Shown: piece after piece, positions 8,985-17,384 of the stretch
How the letters are laid out: every line of letters begins with the position of its first letter
How positions within the stretch are numbered: position 1 is the first letter of the stretch
Translations under genes and position numbers: made by a program
Notes under the pieces: generated by a model
Seen by the model: the letters and a program-made list of their open reading frames with translations, nothing else
What the model was told of the DNA's origin: nothing
Databases searched by the model: none
NCBI RefSeq assembly: GCF_036013915.1
Contig: NZ_CP107899.1
Span: 1,054,001-1,118,000, forward strand
Reading direction: 5' to 3'
From: Streptomyces sp. NBC_00464
GTDB lineage: Bacteria; Actinomycetota; Actinomycetes; Streptomycetales; Streptomycetaceae
DNA: 64,000 nucleotides

Positions 8985-9658
8985 TTGGAGGACGCCTTCT
9001 CGGTCTTGAGCTCGCTGGGCCGTACGATCACGAACCCCTCACCGTCCAGGCGCAGTTGGACCGCCTCCCCCGAGCCTCCGCGCAGCATCGAGCCGACGCT
9101 CTGCGAACGGTGCAGCGACGTGTTCAGATGGGCGCTCCAGCCGACGACCGCGTCCGTGTCGACACAGACCGGCTGCTGGGGCGAGACGGGGATCACTATG
9201 GGGTGCCCCTCGCACATCAGGCCGAGCTTCCCGTAGCCGGTGAAGACGCTGTTGAAGAGTCCGCCGCCGGTCATCCCGGCGCCCTTCACGGTCTTGATCT
9301 CGTACGCGAGTGTGGCGTCGAAGCACAGGACGTTGCGGCCGTTGATGGTGAGGACATCGCCCTGCTCCATCTCCACGATGAAGCAGTTGGCCGCCTCGTG
9401 CGCGAACCACGCCTCGCCCTGGCCGCGCACCGCCATCAGCGGCAGGCCCTCGCCGGTGACGGCACGCTTGAGCATGCCGCCGAGGCCCTGGCCCTTGCGC
9501 TCGAACTGGAGATCACCGCGGAAGGCGACCATCGATCCCTGGCGGGCGTGCATCTCGCCGTTGACCGCGTACTTGATGGATTTGGCGTTCTGCAGGGTCA
9601 TTCCGGGGGCGGTGGCCGGCTGCGCCATGTGCTCGCTGGAGAACAGTTCGCTCTTCAT
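8981..9658 (-). CDS. AIM24 family protein
   Basis: A 225-residue protein of the AIM24/TerD-like beta-sandwich family. The internal pattern matches the family: the MVAFRGDLQFERKGQG strand, a Gly-rich loop (GGMLKRAVTGEG), AYEIKTVKGAG, and LGLMCEGHPIVIPVS. It has no signal peptide or membrane segment. Two close ATGs exist at 9667 and 9658; the GTGAGG box directly abuts the first and lies nine bases from the second, so 9658 is preferred. It is divergent from the Pth2 gene and precedes the ABC ATPase with a 4-base overlap. AIM24 proteins take part in mitochondrial organisation in yeast; the bacterial role is unknown. Confidence 0.8.
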   Translation of the reverse strand: MKSELFSSEHMAQPATAPGMTLQNAKSIKYAVNGEMHARQGSMVAFRGDLQFERKGQGLGGMLKRAVTGEGLPLMAVRGQGEAWFAHEAANCFIVEMEQGDVLTINGRNVLCFDATLAYEIKTVKGAGMTGGGLFNSVFTGYGKLGLMCEGHPIVIPVSPQQPVCVDTDAVVGWSAHLNTSLHRSQSVGSMLRGGSGEAVQLRLDGEGFVIVRPSELKTEKASSN

Positions 9659-9729
9659 GCGGTGCATCCTCACCCGGAGGGTTTCATTCCGCCAAGAAGG
9701 CAATTCGGGGCGGCTGGCAGACTGGACGG

Positions 9730-10476
9730 GTGAGCAGCAACGACATCCCCGAGTCCCCGTCCGTTCCCGTCGGCCTGCCGGCGGACAGCCCCTTCCGTTC
9801 CGAGCGGACGAACCGGGACGAAGCACCTCAGTACGTCCTCCCTCTGGTCGTGCACATCGAGAAGACGGCGCCCCCGGCGCGCACCGACGCGCTGCGCACG
9901 GCCGCCCGTGCGGTGCTGGTGATGCTCTCCGACGAGCGGTCCGTGGGCGAGGGCGAGTGGGCGCAGGTGATGCGCGACTGGCAGGACGCGCGGATCCGGA
10001 AGGTGGTGCGGCGGGCGCGCGGCGCGGAGTGGCGGAAGGCCTGCGCGCTGCCCGGGATCACGGTCACGGGCGAGGAGGCCGAGGTGCGGGTCTACCCGCC
10101 GGTGCCGCTCGACGGCTGGCCGAAGGAGCTCGCGAAGCTCCAGGTCTCCGGGACGGACCTGGACGACCCCGAACCGCCGGCCGCGCCCGACCTCGCCGGC
10201 CCGGTCCTCTGGCTGAACCCGGAGCTCGGCATGTCGGCGGGCAAGGAGATGGCGCAGGCCGGGCACGGGGCGCAGCTCGCCTGGTGGGAGCTGTCCGAGA
10301 CGGAGCGCAAGGCGTGGCGCGAGGCGGGCTTCCCGCTCGCGGTCGCCACCCCGGACGCGGGCCGCTGGCACGAACTCACGGTGAGCGGGCTGCCGGTGGT
10401 GCGGGACGCCGGGTTCACCGAGATCGCCCCCGGGTCGTGCACGGTGGTCGCCGACCATCCGGCGCTGCGCCGCTGA
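9730..10476 (+). CDS. Peptidyl-tRNA hydrolase 2 (Pth2) family protein
   Basis: A 248-residue cytoplasmic protein starting at a GTG. Its C-terminal 100 residues carry the Pth2 fold: LWLNPELGMSAGKEMAQAGH corresponds to the family core with the catalytic Lys and His region (GKxxAQxxHG), and GLPVVRDAGFTEIAPGS matches the Pth2 C-terminal strand. The N-terminal half (about residues 30-140) is a conserved actinobacterial extension of unknown role. The expected reaction is hydrolysis of the ester between tRNA and a stalled peptide. It is monocistronic and divergent from the AIM24 gene. Confidence 0.78.
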   Translation: MSSNDIPESPSVPVGLPADSPFRSERTNRDEAPQYVLPLVVHIEKTAPPARTDALRTAARAVLVMLSDERSVGEGEWAQVMRDWQDARIRKVVRRARGAEWRKACALPGITVTGEEAEVRVYPPVPLDGWPKELAKLQVSGTDLDDPEPPAAPDLAGPVLWLNPELGMSAGKEMAQAGHGAQLAWWELSETERKAWREAGFPLAVATPDAGRWHELTVSGLPVVRDAGFTEIAPGSCTVVADHPALRR

Positions 10477-10659
10477 TCCGTCCGCACGCGTACACAGGTT
10501 TCTGCCTGATCCGTTGAATGGTCCGGTCCGTCGATACGTACCTCCTGGCACCGCCGCACTGGCAATACTGCCCGGTAGGTCGAACGGCCGGTCATTCCAC
10601 GGCTGTTGCGACCGGCGGTTGCTTGGACGCCGTCACGCCCCGGCCCGGGAGAGACCTCT

Positions 10660-11397
10660 GTGCGACGCATCAACGGAACAGCCCTCATCATCGCGGCGCT
10701 CGTCGCCACGCTCGGCGCACTCGCCTACCCGGTCTGGTCGTACGCCGACCGTTCGGGCACCGGCCGGGCCAACCTCGACGCGTCGTCCACCCCGACGCAG
10801 TGGGGGCCGCTCTCCGCGACCGACCGGGATTTCCTGGTCAAGGTGCGCCTGGCCGGGCTCTGGGAGCTGCCCGCCGGTCAGCAGGCGATCGAGCGGGCGC
10901 CGACCGAGGCGATCAAGGCGGCCGGTGACCATCTGGTGGTCGGGCACACGGATCTGGACCGCAGGTCGCGGGACGTGGCGGCCAAGCTCGGTGTGGAGCT
11001 GCCGAACCAGCCGACCGAGCAGCAGCAGGGCTGGCTGCGGGAGATGACCGCGGCGAGCGGCGAGGAGTACGAGCGGAAGTTCGCCAATCTGCTGCGGGAC
11101 TCGCACGGCAAGGTCTTCGCGCTGATCGCCCAGGTGCGGCACACCACCCGTAACTCGCTGATCCGGCAGCTGGCGACCGATGCCAACGTGACCGTGCTCG
11201 ACCACATCACCATGCTGGAGGGCACGGGCTTCGTCGACTTCGACGCCATGGCCCGCGAGGCGGCGGACGCGGCGACGGCAAGCCCGACCGGGCCGCCGGT
11301 GGCGCCGAGGGGCTCGGTCCTGCCACAGCCGGTTCCGGCGGCGCCGACCGGGGACCAGTCGTTCACCTCGCGGCCCTCCACGGCGCCGATGCCCTGA
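10660..11397 (+). CDS. DUF4142 domain-containing secreted or membrane-anchored protein
   Basis: A 245-residue protein starting at GTG 10660, directly followed by a signal-type hydrophobic segment (ALIIAALVATLGALAYPVW). Residues about 50-215 form the DUF4142 helical domain; the start motif SATDRDFLVKVRLAGLWELP and the later ERKFANLLRDSHGK helix are typical. The last 40 residues are Pro/Ala-rich. DUF4142 is a ferritin-like helical bundle of unknown function found in cell-envelope proteins. An in-frame ATG at 10606 exists but would put 18 non-hydrophobic residues before the signal. It precedes the MNIO operon by 124 bases, which include a separate promoter candidate. Confidence 0.78.
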   Translation: MRRINGTALIIAALVATLGALAYPVWSYADRSGTGRANLDASSTPTQWGPLSATDRDFLVKVRLAGLWELPAGQQAIERAPTEAIKAAGDHLVVGHTDLDRRSRDVAAKLGVELPNQPTEQQQGWLREMTAASGEEYERKFANLLRDSHGKVFALIAQVRHTTRNSLIRQLATDANVTVLDHITMLEGTGFVDFDAMAREAADAATASPTGPPVAPRGSVLPQPVPAAPTGDQSFTSRPSTAPMP

Positions 11398-11426
11398 CCG
11401 GCCCGTCACCCGGCCGGCCCGGCACC

Positions 11427-11453
11427 GGAACCTCAAATGAAGCTCTGAACGTC
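11427..11453 (+). promoter_or_regulatory. Candidate ECF sigma-type promoter of the MNIO operon
   Basis: GGAACC at 11427-11432 and CGTC at 11450-11453 are 17 bases apart, the element pair recognised by many ECF sigma factors. It lies about 70 bases upstream of the MNIO start codon in a relatively AT-rich patch. Found by eye only. Confidence 0.4.
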
Positions 11454-11481
11454 TCCCTGTTCGGGTTCGCCGCTGTACTGC

Positions 11482-11495
11482 GGGGTCATGACCCC
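11482..11495. promoter_or_regulatory. 14-base perfect palindrome in the MNIO leader
   Basis: GGGGTCATGACCCC is a perfect inverted repeat with no spacer, 26 bases upstream of the MNIO start codon and about 30 bases after the candidate ECF promoter. It could be an operator or a short RNA hairpin; no known regulator is recognised from it. Confidence 0.4.
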
Positions 11496-11521
11496 TGCAC
11501 AGAGCGGAGGAGGGGGACACC

Positions 11522-12931
11522 ATGAAGCTTGGAATCGGGATCGGCTGGCGGCCGGAGATCGCCGATGCGGTGGAGGCGCTGCCGGGGATCGACTGGGTGG
11601 AAGCGGTCGCGGAGAACCTCTGCGACGACCATCTGCCCGCCTCCCTGGTACGGCTGCGGGAGCGCGGCGTCACCGTGGTGCCGCACGGCGTCTCGCTGGG
11701 CCTGGGCGGGGCCGACCGCCCCGACCCCGCCCGGCTCGCGGGCCTCGCGGCACGCGCCGCCCTGCTGGGCACGCCCCTGGTGACCGAGCACATCGCATTC
11801 GTCCGGGCGGGCGGGGCGCGCACCGGGTCACCGGTGCTGGAGGCGGGGCACCTGCTGCCCGTCCCGCGTACATGGGCGGCGCTGGACGTGCTGTGCGAGA
11901 ACGTGCGGGTGGCGCAGGACTCGCTGCCGGTGCCGCTGGCGCTGGAGAACATCGCGGCCCTGATCTCCTGGCCGGACGAGGAGCTGACCGAGGGCCAGTT
12001 CCTGGCGGAGCTGGTCGACCGCACGGGGGTGCGGCTGCTCATCGACGTGGCCAACCTGCACACGAACCACGTCAACCGGGGCGAGGACCCGGCCAGGGCC
12101 CTCGACGAGCTGCCGGTGGAGGCCATCGCGTACGTCCACGTGGCGGGCGGCGTGGAGAGGGACGGCGTCTGGCACGACACGCACGCCCACCCGGTCACCG
12201 CTCCGGTGCTCGGCGTCCTCGCCGAGCTGCGCTCCCGCATCGCCCCGCCCGGGGTCCTGCTGGAGCGCGACGACGACTTCCCGCCGGCCGACGAGCTGGC
12301 GGGCGAACTGGACGCCATCCGCGCCACGCTCGACGCGGACCGGGGCGGCGTCCGGCCGGTGCGGAAGGAGACCCCGCGCCCCACGCCGCCGGCCGCCACC
12401 TCGCAATCGGACGGGGACGGTGAGACGGAAGCCGCCACCTCGCAGACGGACGGGAACGGTGAGACGGAAGCCGCCACCTCGCAGACGGACGGGAACGGTG
12501 AGACGGAAGCCGCCACCGACGCCGTACGTGACCGGGTCGCCGTCGCCCAGACCTCGCTGCTCTCCGCCCTCGTCGCGGGCACCCCCGCCCCCGAGGGCTT
12601 CGACCACCGCCGGCTCGGCGTCCAGAGCCGGGCCCTGGCCGCCAAGCGCGCCGACGTCGTCGCCAAGGTGGCCCCCGAGCTCCCGGAGATCCTCGGCCGC
12701 CGCGCCTACCGGGACGCGTTCCTCGCGTACGCCAGGAGCCGTCCGATGTCCGCCGGATACCGGCGTGACGCCCTGGACTTCGCCGAGCAGCTGCTCATCG
12801 CCGGCCGCCCCGCGGACGACGCGGCCCGCCGCCGGCTGACCCACTGGTGGCAGGACCGCGCGGCTCCCCTGCCGCCCCGCCGCACCGCCCGGCTGATCCG
12901 GGCGGCCCGTTCCGTACTCGTAGGGAGGTGA
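11522..12931 (+). CDS. MNIO (DUF692) family multinuclear iron enzyme fused to a C-terminal partner-like domain
   Basis: A 469-residue cytoplasmic protein. Residues 1-275 are the DUF692 TIM barrel of multinuclear non-haem iron oxidative enzymes (relatives MbnB, TglH and ChrH modify cysteine-containing peptides). Metal-ligand candidates are His55 (PHGVSLG), His90 (TEHIAF), Glu142 and Asn143 (LENIA), Asp175, Asn178 and His180 (IDVANLH), His206 (YVHVAG) and the HDTHAH cluster at 218-223. A linker of three 13-residue repeats follows (about 291-330). Residues 335-469 are a helical domain ([20 protein letters not shown]) that recalls the separate DUF2063/HvfC-type partner found beside other MNIO enzymes, here fused in cis. 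GGAGGAGGGGG precedes the ATG. Two TIGR04222 genes follow, the first after 5 bases; its Cys-rich tail is a candidate substrate. Confidence 0.85.
   Translation: MKLGIGIGWRPEIADAVEALPGIDWVEAVAENLCDDHLPASLVRLRERGVTVVPHGVSLGLGGADRPDPARLAGLAARAALLGTPLVTEHIAFVRAGGARTGSPVLEAGHLLPVPRTWAALDVLCENVRVAQDSLPVPLALENIAALISWPDEELTEGQFLAELVDRTGVRLLIDVANLHTNHVNRGEDPARALDELPVEAIAYVHVAGGVERDGVWHDTHAHPVTAPVLGVLAELRSRIAPPGVLLERDDDFPPADELAGELDAIRATLDADRGGVRPVRKETPRPTPPAATSQSDGDGETEAATSQTDGNGETEAATSQTDGNGETEAATDAVRDRVAVAQTSLLSALVAGTPAPEGFDHRRLGVQSRALAAKRADVVAKVAPELPEILGRRAYRDAFLAYARSRPMSAGYRRDALDFAEQLLIAGRPADDAARRRLTHWWQDRAAPLPPRRTARLIRAARSVLVGR
12392..12508 (+). repeat. Three tandem 39-base repeats in the MNIO linker
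   Basis: Units at 12392-12430, 12431-12469 and 12470-12508 encode [13 protein letters not shown] once and [13 protein letters not shown] twice; units 2 and 3 are identical in sequence and a nine-base partial copy follows. The acidic, Ser/Thr/Gly-rich linker joins the two domains, and the copy number may vary between strains. Confidence 0.9.
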
Positions 12932-12936
12932 CCGGG

Positions 12937-13977
12937 ATGAACATCTTCGCCCTGGTCCTGACACTCGCCGTGGCGGTCTCCTCGACGCTGTTGATCGTGG
13001 GGTCTGGCCGTGCCCGCCGCGGGTCCGACGGCGTCGTGCACGATCTGTCCGAGGTGGCGTTCCTGAACGGCGGCCCCGGCCGCGTGGTGGACACCGCGCT
13101 CGCCGCGATGCTGGAGGACGGCCGGCTGGTCCTCGGCGGGCCCGGGATCGTCGCGGTCCAGCGGGCGGTCGCCCACGACCCGGTGGAGCGGGCCGTGCTC
13201 CAGGAGCAGGCCGCCGCTCCGAACGGTGCCCTGCACACGCTGCGGAACGCGGTGATGCACCATCCCGCCGTGCAGGAGCTCGGTGACGGCATGGCCGAGC
13301 GCGGTCTGCTGAACGTGCCCGGGGCGAACCGGAAGTGGCGCATCTGGGGCATGACCCAGGGGTCGCTCTGCCTGGTCGGCCTGCCGGTCTCCTTCGCGCT
13401 GACGATCGCGGAGTTCATCGGGACCGACAGCCTCGGGGAGACGCCGGTGCCGTTCGTCGCCAAGGTGTTCCCGGCGCTGCTCGTCGGCACCGTCGTCGGA
13501 CTGGTCGTCGCGGGTGCCGCCCGCGCCCGGATCACCAAGGCGGGCCGCCGGGCTGCCGCGGCGTTCCGTACCGCTCCCGTGTACGGGACGGGCGCGGCCC
13601 ATCTGGTGGCGACGTCGGGACCGCGGGCGCTCCCCGACCCGGGGCTGCGGACGTACCTGATCACGGCGGCCCGGCTGCGTCCCGCCGGATCGCGCGTCTC
13701 ACCGTCGCACCACTCGTCGGACTCCTCGGGGATGCTGCTCGTGCCGACGGTGTGGTGCGCCGGGGCGAGCCCGGGCGACAGCGGCTGCGGCAGCTCCGCC
13801 GGACAGGGCGGCGGGCACAGCGGCGGGCACAGCGGCGGGGGCGGCTCCGGCTGCGGCTCGGGTTCCAGCTGCGGTTCCGGATCGAGCTGCGGCAGCAGCT
13901 CCGGATCGAGCTGCGGCAGCAGCTCCGGGTCCAGCTGCGGCAGCAGCTCCGGGTCCAGTTGCGGCAGCAGTTCCTGA
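12937..13977 (+). CDS. TIGR04222 domain membrane protein with Cys/Ser/Gly repeat tail (candidate MNIO substrate)
   Basis: A 346-residue protein. The ATG at 12937 is set by the GGGAGG box that overlaps the end of the MNIO gene. A membrane segment lies at residues 2-22, the conserved TIGR04222 segment with LSEVAFLNGGPGRVVDTALA follows, and two further membrane segments are near 137-158 and 178-197. From about residue 280 the protein becomes low-complexity: GDSGC, then a His/Gly stretch, then SGC, two GSGSSC and three GSSSGSSC units ending in GSSS, with seven cysteines at regular spacing. The family is known for such tails, but their role is not established. Five-base spacing to the MNIO gene suggests coupled translation. 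Oxidative modification of the tail cysteines is my inference. Confidence 0.85.
   Translation: MNIFALVLTLAVAVSSTLLIVGSGRARRGSDGVVHDLSEVAFLNGGPGRVVDTALAAMLEDGRLVLGGPGIVAVQRAVAHDPVERAVLQEQAAAPNGALHTLRNAVMHHPAVQELGDGMAERGLLNVPGANRKWRIWGMTQGSLCLVGLPVSFALTIAEFIGTDSLGETPVPFVAKVFPALLVGTVVGLVVAGAARARITKAGRRAAAAFRTAPVYGTGAAHLVATSGPRALPDPGLRTYLITAARLRPAGSRVSPSHHSSDSSGMLLVPTVWCAGASPGDSGCGSSAGQGGGHSGGHSGGGGSGCGSGSSCGSGSSCGSSSGSSCGSSSGSSCGSSSGSSCGSSS
13891..13962 (+). repeat. 24-base tandem repeats encoding GSSSGSSC
   Basis: Three 24-base units at 13891-13914, 13915-13938 and 13939-13962 begin ggcagcagctccgg and differ at only a few bases. Two 18-base relatives encoding GSGSSC precede them (13855-13890). 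They sit at the very end of the coding sequence and keep the cysteine period at eight residues. Confidence 0.92.
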
Positions 13978-14041
13978 GCGTTCGCCGTCCGCATCATGAA
14001 ATCCCCTGGCGCTCCGGGCCCGTCTCGCATAGAAATCCGGC

Positions 14042-14854
14042 ATGCTCTGGGTTCTGTTCCTGCTGGTCGCATGGGGTGCGGCAGCCGTCTCCTGTGTCCG
14101 GCTCTGTCTCGCGGCCGCCCGCCTGGCCCCGCCGCCGGGCACCTCGCCCCGGGAGACACGGGAGGGCCGGCGCGCGGCGGACGGCCCTGAACTCACGCTG
14201 TACGAGACCGCGTTCCTGACCGGCGGCCCGCACCGGGTCGCCGATCTGGCGCTCGTCACCATGCATCTGCGTCGTCGGCTGCTGCTCGCGCACACCGGCT
14301 GGGCGACGGTGGTCGACCCGGACGGCCGGGACGAGGTGGAGCGCACGGTGATCCGTGCCATCGGCCCGCAGGGTCAGTCACCGATACCGCCGGTCCGATC
14401 GGCGGCGGCCGCAGCCGATGCCGTACGCGCCCTCGCCGAACGGCTCGTCGCCGCGGGGCTGGCGCTGCCGGCCGGGGCGGGGACGGACATCGTGGCCGCG
14501 GTGCGGGCGGTGCGCGGGGCGGCGTTGCTGGTGGCCGCGATGGGCACCGCCGCGCTGCTCACGCCCGGCCGGGAAGAGGGTCCGGGCGGCTCGGGGGTGC
14601 CGGTGCTCGTCTGGTTCGGGCTGCCGCTCGTGCTGACCCTGGGCTGCCTGGCCATCGCCCGGATGGAAGTGCATCCGTACAGTTCCTGGGCCTCCCCCGC
14701 CGGCCAGCGGCTGCTCAACGCGCGCCCGGCGTCGGCGGGCGGCCCGGAGGGCGATGTGCTGGTGGCGGTCGCGGTGCGGGGCGTGGGCGCGGTGGCCGAT
14801 CCGGCGCTGCGGGCCGCGCTCGGCCGTCGTGGCGGCGCACGGATCTTCCCGTGA
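14042..14854 (+). CDS. TIGR04222 domain membrane protein, tail-less paralogue
   Basis: A 270-residue membrane protein sharing the TIGR04222 block with the preceding gene (YETAFLTGGPHRVADLALV compares with LSEVAFLNGGPGRVVDTALA). It has an N-terminal membrane segment (about 2-20) and two more near 155-172 and 180-200. It lacks the Cys-rich tail; its C-terminus is a plain Ala/Gly/Arg-rich segment, and its only cysteines are in membrane regions (SCVRLCL, TLGCLA). It starts 64 bases after the tailed paralogue, on the same strand and probably the same transcript, and ends before a strong hairpin. It may be a partner or scaffold for the tailed protein; function unknown. Confidence 0.8.
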   Translation: MLWVLFLLVAWGAAAVSCVRLCLAAARLAPPPGTSPRETREGRRAADGPELTLYETAFLTGGPHRVADLALVTMHLRRRLLLAHTGWATVVDPDGRDEVERTVIRAIGPQGQSPIPPVRSAAAAADAVRALAERLVAAGLALPAGAGTDIVAAVRAVRGAALLVAAMGTAALLTPGREEGPGGSGVPVLVWFGLPLVLTLGCLAIARMEVHPYSSWASPAGQRLLNARPASAGGPEGDVLVAVAVRGVGAVADPALRAALGRRGGARIFP

Positions 14855-14860
14855 ATGACA

Positions 14861-14893
14861 CCGGTGCGGCGCGCCGGAGGCGCGCCGCACCGG
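14861..14893. terminator. Bidirectional hairpin between the MNIO operon and hemQ
   Basis: CCGGTGCGGCGCGCC and GGCGCGCCGCACCGG form a perfect 15-base stem with a GGA loop, 6 bases past the tail-less TIGR04222 stop and about 95 bases past the convergent hemQ stop. Confidence 0.75.
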
Positions 14894-14988
14894 AAGCCGA
14901 ACCCGGTGTCGCTGGAACGGCGGCCGGCACAGGGTGCCGGTGACTCCGCCGTCTGATCTTCCGGGTTGGGGTGGTCGGAACCCGCTCG

Positions 14989-15723
14989 CTACGCGAGCCC
15001 GGCCACCAGGTCTGCGACCGACTTGCGCCGGCCGGTGTAGAAGGGGACCTCTTCGCGGACGTGCATCCGCGCCTCGGAGGCCCGAAGGTGACGCATCAGG
15101 TCGACGATGCGGTGCAGCTCGTCGGCCTCGAAGGCCAGCACCCACTCGTAGTCGCCGAGGGAGAAGGAGGCGACGGTGTTGGCGCGCACGTCGGGGAATC
15201 CGCGGGCCATCTTGCCGTGGTCGGCGAGCATGCGGCGACGGTCCTCGTCGGGCAGCAGGTACCAGTCGTAGGAGCGCACGAAGGGGTACACGCTGATGTA
15301 GTCGCGCGGCGTCTCGTCGGCGAGGAACGCCGGGACGTGCGACTTGTTGAACTCGGCGGGGCGGTGCAGCGCCATGTTCGACCAGACCGGGTCGAGGCTC
15401 TTGCCGAGGCGGGTGCGACGGAAGAGGTTGTACGCCTCCTGCAGCGCGTCCGAGGTCTCGGCGTGCCACCAGATCATGACGTCGGCGTCGGCGCGCAGAC
15501 CCGAGACGTCATAGGTGCCGCGCACGGTGATGTCCTTGGCCGCGAGCTGGTCGAACAGCTCCTGGACCTCACCGGAGTACGCTGCGCGGTCCGTGTCCGA
15601 GGGCAGCACGTCGCGCAGCTTGAAGACGGACCACAGGGTGTAGCGGACGACGTCGTTGAGGTCCTTCGCCTTCTTGCCGGCGTTGGGGGCCTTGCTTGAT
15701 GTCACAGTCTCAGGAGCACTCAT
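14989..15723 (-). CDS. hemQ: Coproheme decarboxylase HemQ (chlorite dismutase fold)
   Basis: Last enzyme of the coproporphyrin-dependent haem pathway of Gram-positive bacteria; it removes two carboxylates from iron-coproporphyrin III with peroxide to give haem b. The 244-residue length is right for the family. [10 protein letters not shown] carries the proximal haem histidine, and [17 protein letters not shown] carries the catalytic tyrosine region. The ATG at 15723 matches the usual MSAPE-type start; the longer open frame to 15873 is not used. It starts 4 bases after hemG, so the two are co-transcribed and act in sequence apart from the ferrochelatase step, which is not in this window. Confidence 0.93.
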   Translation of the reverse strand: MSAPETVTSSKAPNAGKKAKDLNDVVRYTLWSVFKLRDVLPSDTDRAAYSGEVQELFDQLAAKDITVRGTYDVSGLRADADVMIWWHAETSDALQEAYNLFRRTRLGKSLDPVWSNMALHRPAEFNKSHVPAFLADETPRDYISVYPFVRSYDWYLLPDEDRRRMLADHGKMARGFPDVRANTVASFSLGDYEWVLAFEADELHRIVDLMRHLRASEARMHVREEVPFYTGRRKSVADLVAGLA

Positions 15724-15727
15724 ACGG

Positions 15728-17257
15728 CTATTGTCCCGCCTCGCTCCGTGTGCCCTGAACCAGGGTGGGGGTGGCGATGATCTCTCCGCCGTTCTCCGCG
15801 TCGCCGGCTCCCGTGCCGTTCGCTCCCGGGGCGGTCCCTCCCACGACGTCCCGGGCGATCTCGTCCGCGGCACGGTGGGCGCTCGCGATGCAGGCGGGGA
15901 TGCCGACCCCGTCGTAGACCGCGCCGCACACGCGCAGCGCGGGCAGTTTCGCGACCTCCTCGCGGATCCGGGCGACCCGGCCGAGATGGCCCACGGGGTA
16001 CTGGGGCAGTCCGCCGATCCACCGGGTGACCTCGGTGGCGACGGGTTTCGCGGTCAGTCCGGTCGCCGCGGCGAGGTCGGCCAGCGAGACGCCGACGAGC
16101 TCGGCGTCCTCGCGGTGCAGATGGTCCTCCTCGCCGTAGCGGCCCACCGAGGTCCGCAGGACGAACAGGTCCGGTGCCGCGTCGGCGACCCACTGCCACT
16201 TGTGGGTGGAGAAGGTGGCGGCCTTGATGGTGTGGCCGTCGACCGGGGGCACCAGAAAGCCGGAGCGGCCGTCGAAGGCCTTGGAGCCCGTCACGTCGGA
16301 CCGCCGGAAGGCCATGGTGACCAGGGCCATCGACGCGTACTCGACGCCCGCGAGCTCGGCGGAGGCGGCCGGGGACTCGGCGGCGAGCAGCGGGGAGGCG
16401 GACCAGGCCGGGGCGGCGAGGACGATGCCGTCGGCGGTGATCACCCGGGTGTCGGTGCGTACGTCCCAGCCGTCGGCAGTACGGGTCAGGCCCAGGACGG
16501 GGGTCTCGGTGAGGATCTCGCCTCCCCCGGCGCGTACGGCGTCGGCCACGGCGCCCGGCAGGGTGCCGAGGCCTCCGGCGATCCCCTGGAAGACCGGCCC
16601 GGTCTGCTGCCGGGCGGCGGCCTGCTCCTGGATGCGGGTGACCCCGTCGAGCAGGGAGCCGGCCTGCCGGGCGACCTCGAAGAGCTGCGGTACGGCGGCG
16701 CGCATCGAGATCCGGTAGGCGTCGCCCGCGTACACCCCGCCCAGGAGCGGCTCGACCAGCCGGTCGACGACCTCGCGGCCGAGCCGGTCCGCCACGTACG
16801 CGCCGACGGCCACGTCGTCACCGACGGCGGTCGGGGTCAGATCGCGTTCCTGGGCGATACGCGCGAGGCCCTCGGGCGACAGCACCTCACCGAGGACCGA
16901 CGGGTCGCCCGGTACGCCCATCACATGGCCCTTGGGCATGGGGCGCAGTGCGTCGCGCGTCCACAGCGCGGCGGTGGCGGTGGCGGGCGGCTGGAGCCGG
17001 TCGCCGAGGCCGGCGGCGCGGGCCAGGCCGACCGCCTCCGGCCGCCGGGCGAGCATCGACTCGGCGCCGAGGTCGACCTGCACACCCGCGACCTCACCGG
17101 TCATGAGCTTGCCGCCGAGCCGGTCGGTCGCCTCCAGGAGGGTGACCCTCAGCCCGGTGCCGAGGAGCCGGTGGGCGGCCGCGAGTCCGGCGATGCCGCC
17201 GCCGATGACGACGACGTGGCCGGGGGCCCTGTCCGCACGGTGTGTTGAACGCTGCAT
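15728..17257 (-). CDS. hemG: Coproporphyrinogen/protoporphyrinogen III oxidase
   Basis: FAD enzyme of 509 residues that oxidises the porphyrinogen ring by six electrons (HemY/CgoX type, often called hemG in Streptomyces). The FAD motif [17 protein letters not shown] is at residues 15-31, followed by [11 protein letters not shown]. The C-terminal motif [20 protein letters not shown] is the classic second FAD contact of this family. In an organism with HemQ the natural substrate is probably coproporphyrinogen III. It lies upstream of hemQ with a 4-base gap and is divergent from the DUF4349 lipoprotein gene, sharing a 127-base intergenic region that contains a palindrome. Confidence 0.93.
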   Translation of the reverse strand: MQRSTHRADRAPGHVVVIGGGIAGLAAAHRLLGTGLRVTLLEATDRLGGKLMTGEVAGVQVDLGAESMLARRPEAVGLARAAGLGDRLQPPATATAALWTRDALRPMPKGHVMGVPGDPSVLGEVLSPEGLARIAQERDLTPTAVGDDVAVGAYVADRLGREVVDRLVEPLLGGVYAGDAYRISMRAAVPQLFEVARQAGSLLDGVTRIQEQAAARQQTGPVFQGIAGGLGTLPGAVADAVRAGGGEILTETPVLGLTRTADGWDVRTDTRVITADGIVLAAPAWSASPLLAAESPAASAELAGVEYASMALVTMAFRRSDVTGSKAFDGRSGFLVPPVDGHTIKAATFSTHKWQWVADAAPDLFVLRTSVGRYGEEDHLHREDAELVGVSLADLAAATGLTAKPVATEVTRWIGGLPQYPVGHLGRVARIREEVAKLPALRVCGAVYDGVGIPACIASAHRAADEIARDVVGGTAPGANGTGAGDAENGGEIIATPTLVQGTRSEAGQ

Positions 17258-17304
17258 GCCCCCACTCTCTCAAACCTCTACCGAGTCCTGACCGTGACCG
17301 CTTC

Positions 17305-17316
17305 GAAACCGGTTTC
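17305..17316. promoter_or_regulatory. Palindrome in the hemG / DUF4349 divergent region
   Basis: GAAACCGGTTTC is a perfect 12-base palindrome, followed by a further GAAACC at 17319-17324. It lies between the two divergent start codons and could be an operator; no regulator is assigned. Confidence 0.3.
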
Positions 17317-17384
17317 CCGAAACCCGGACCACCGACTCGTACGTCGAACCGACGCCATCAATCACCCGTCCTGGGGGGACAGTT

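Noticed and set aside
13855..13974. Short tandem repeats considered as a CRISPR array
   Set aside because: The units are contiguous without spacers, are in frame, and encode the Cys tail.
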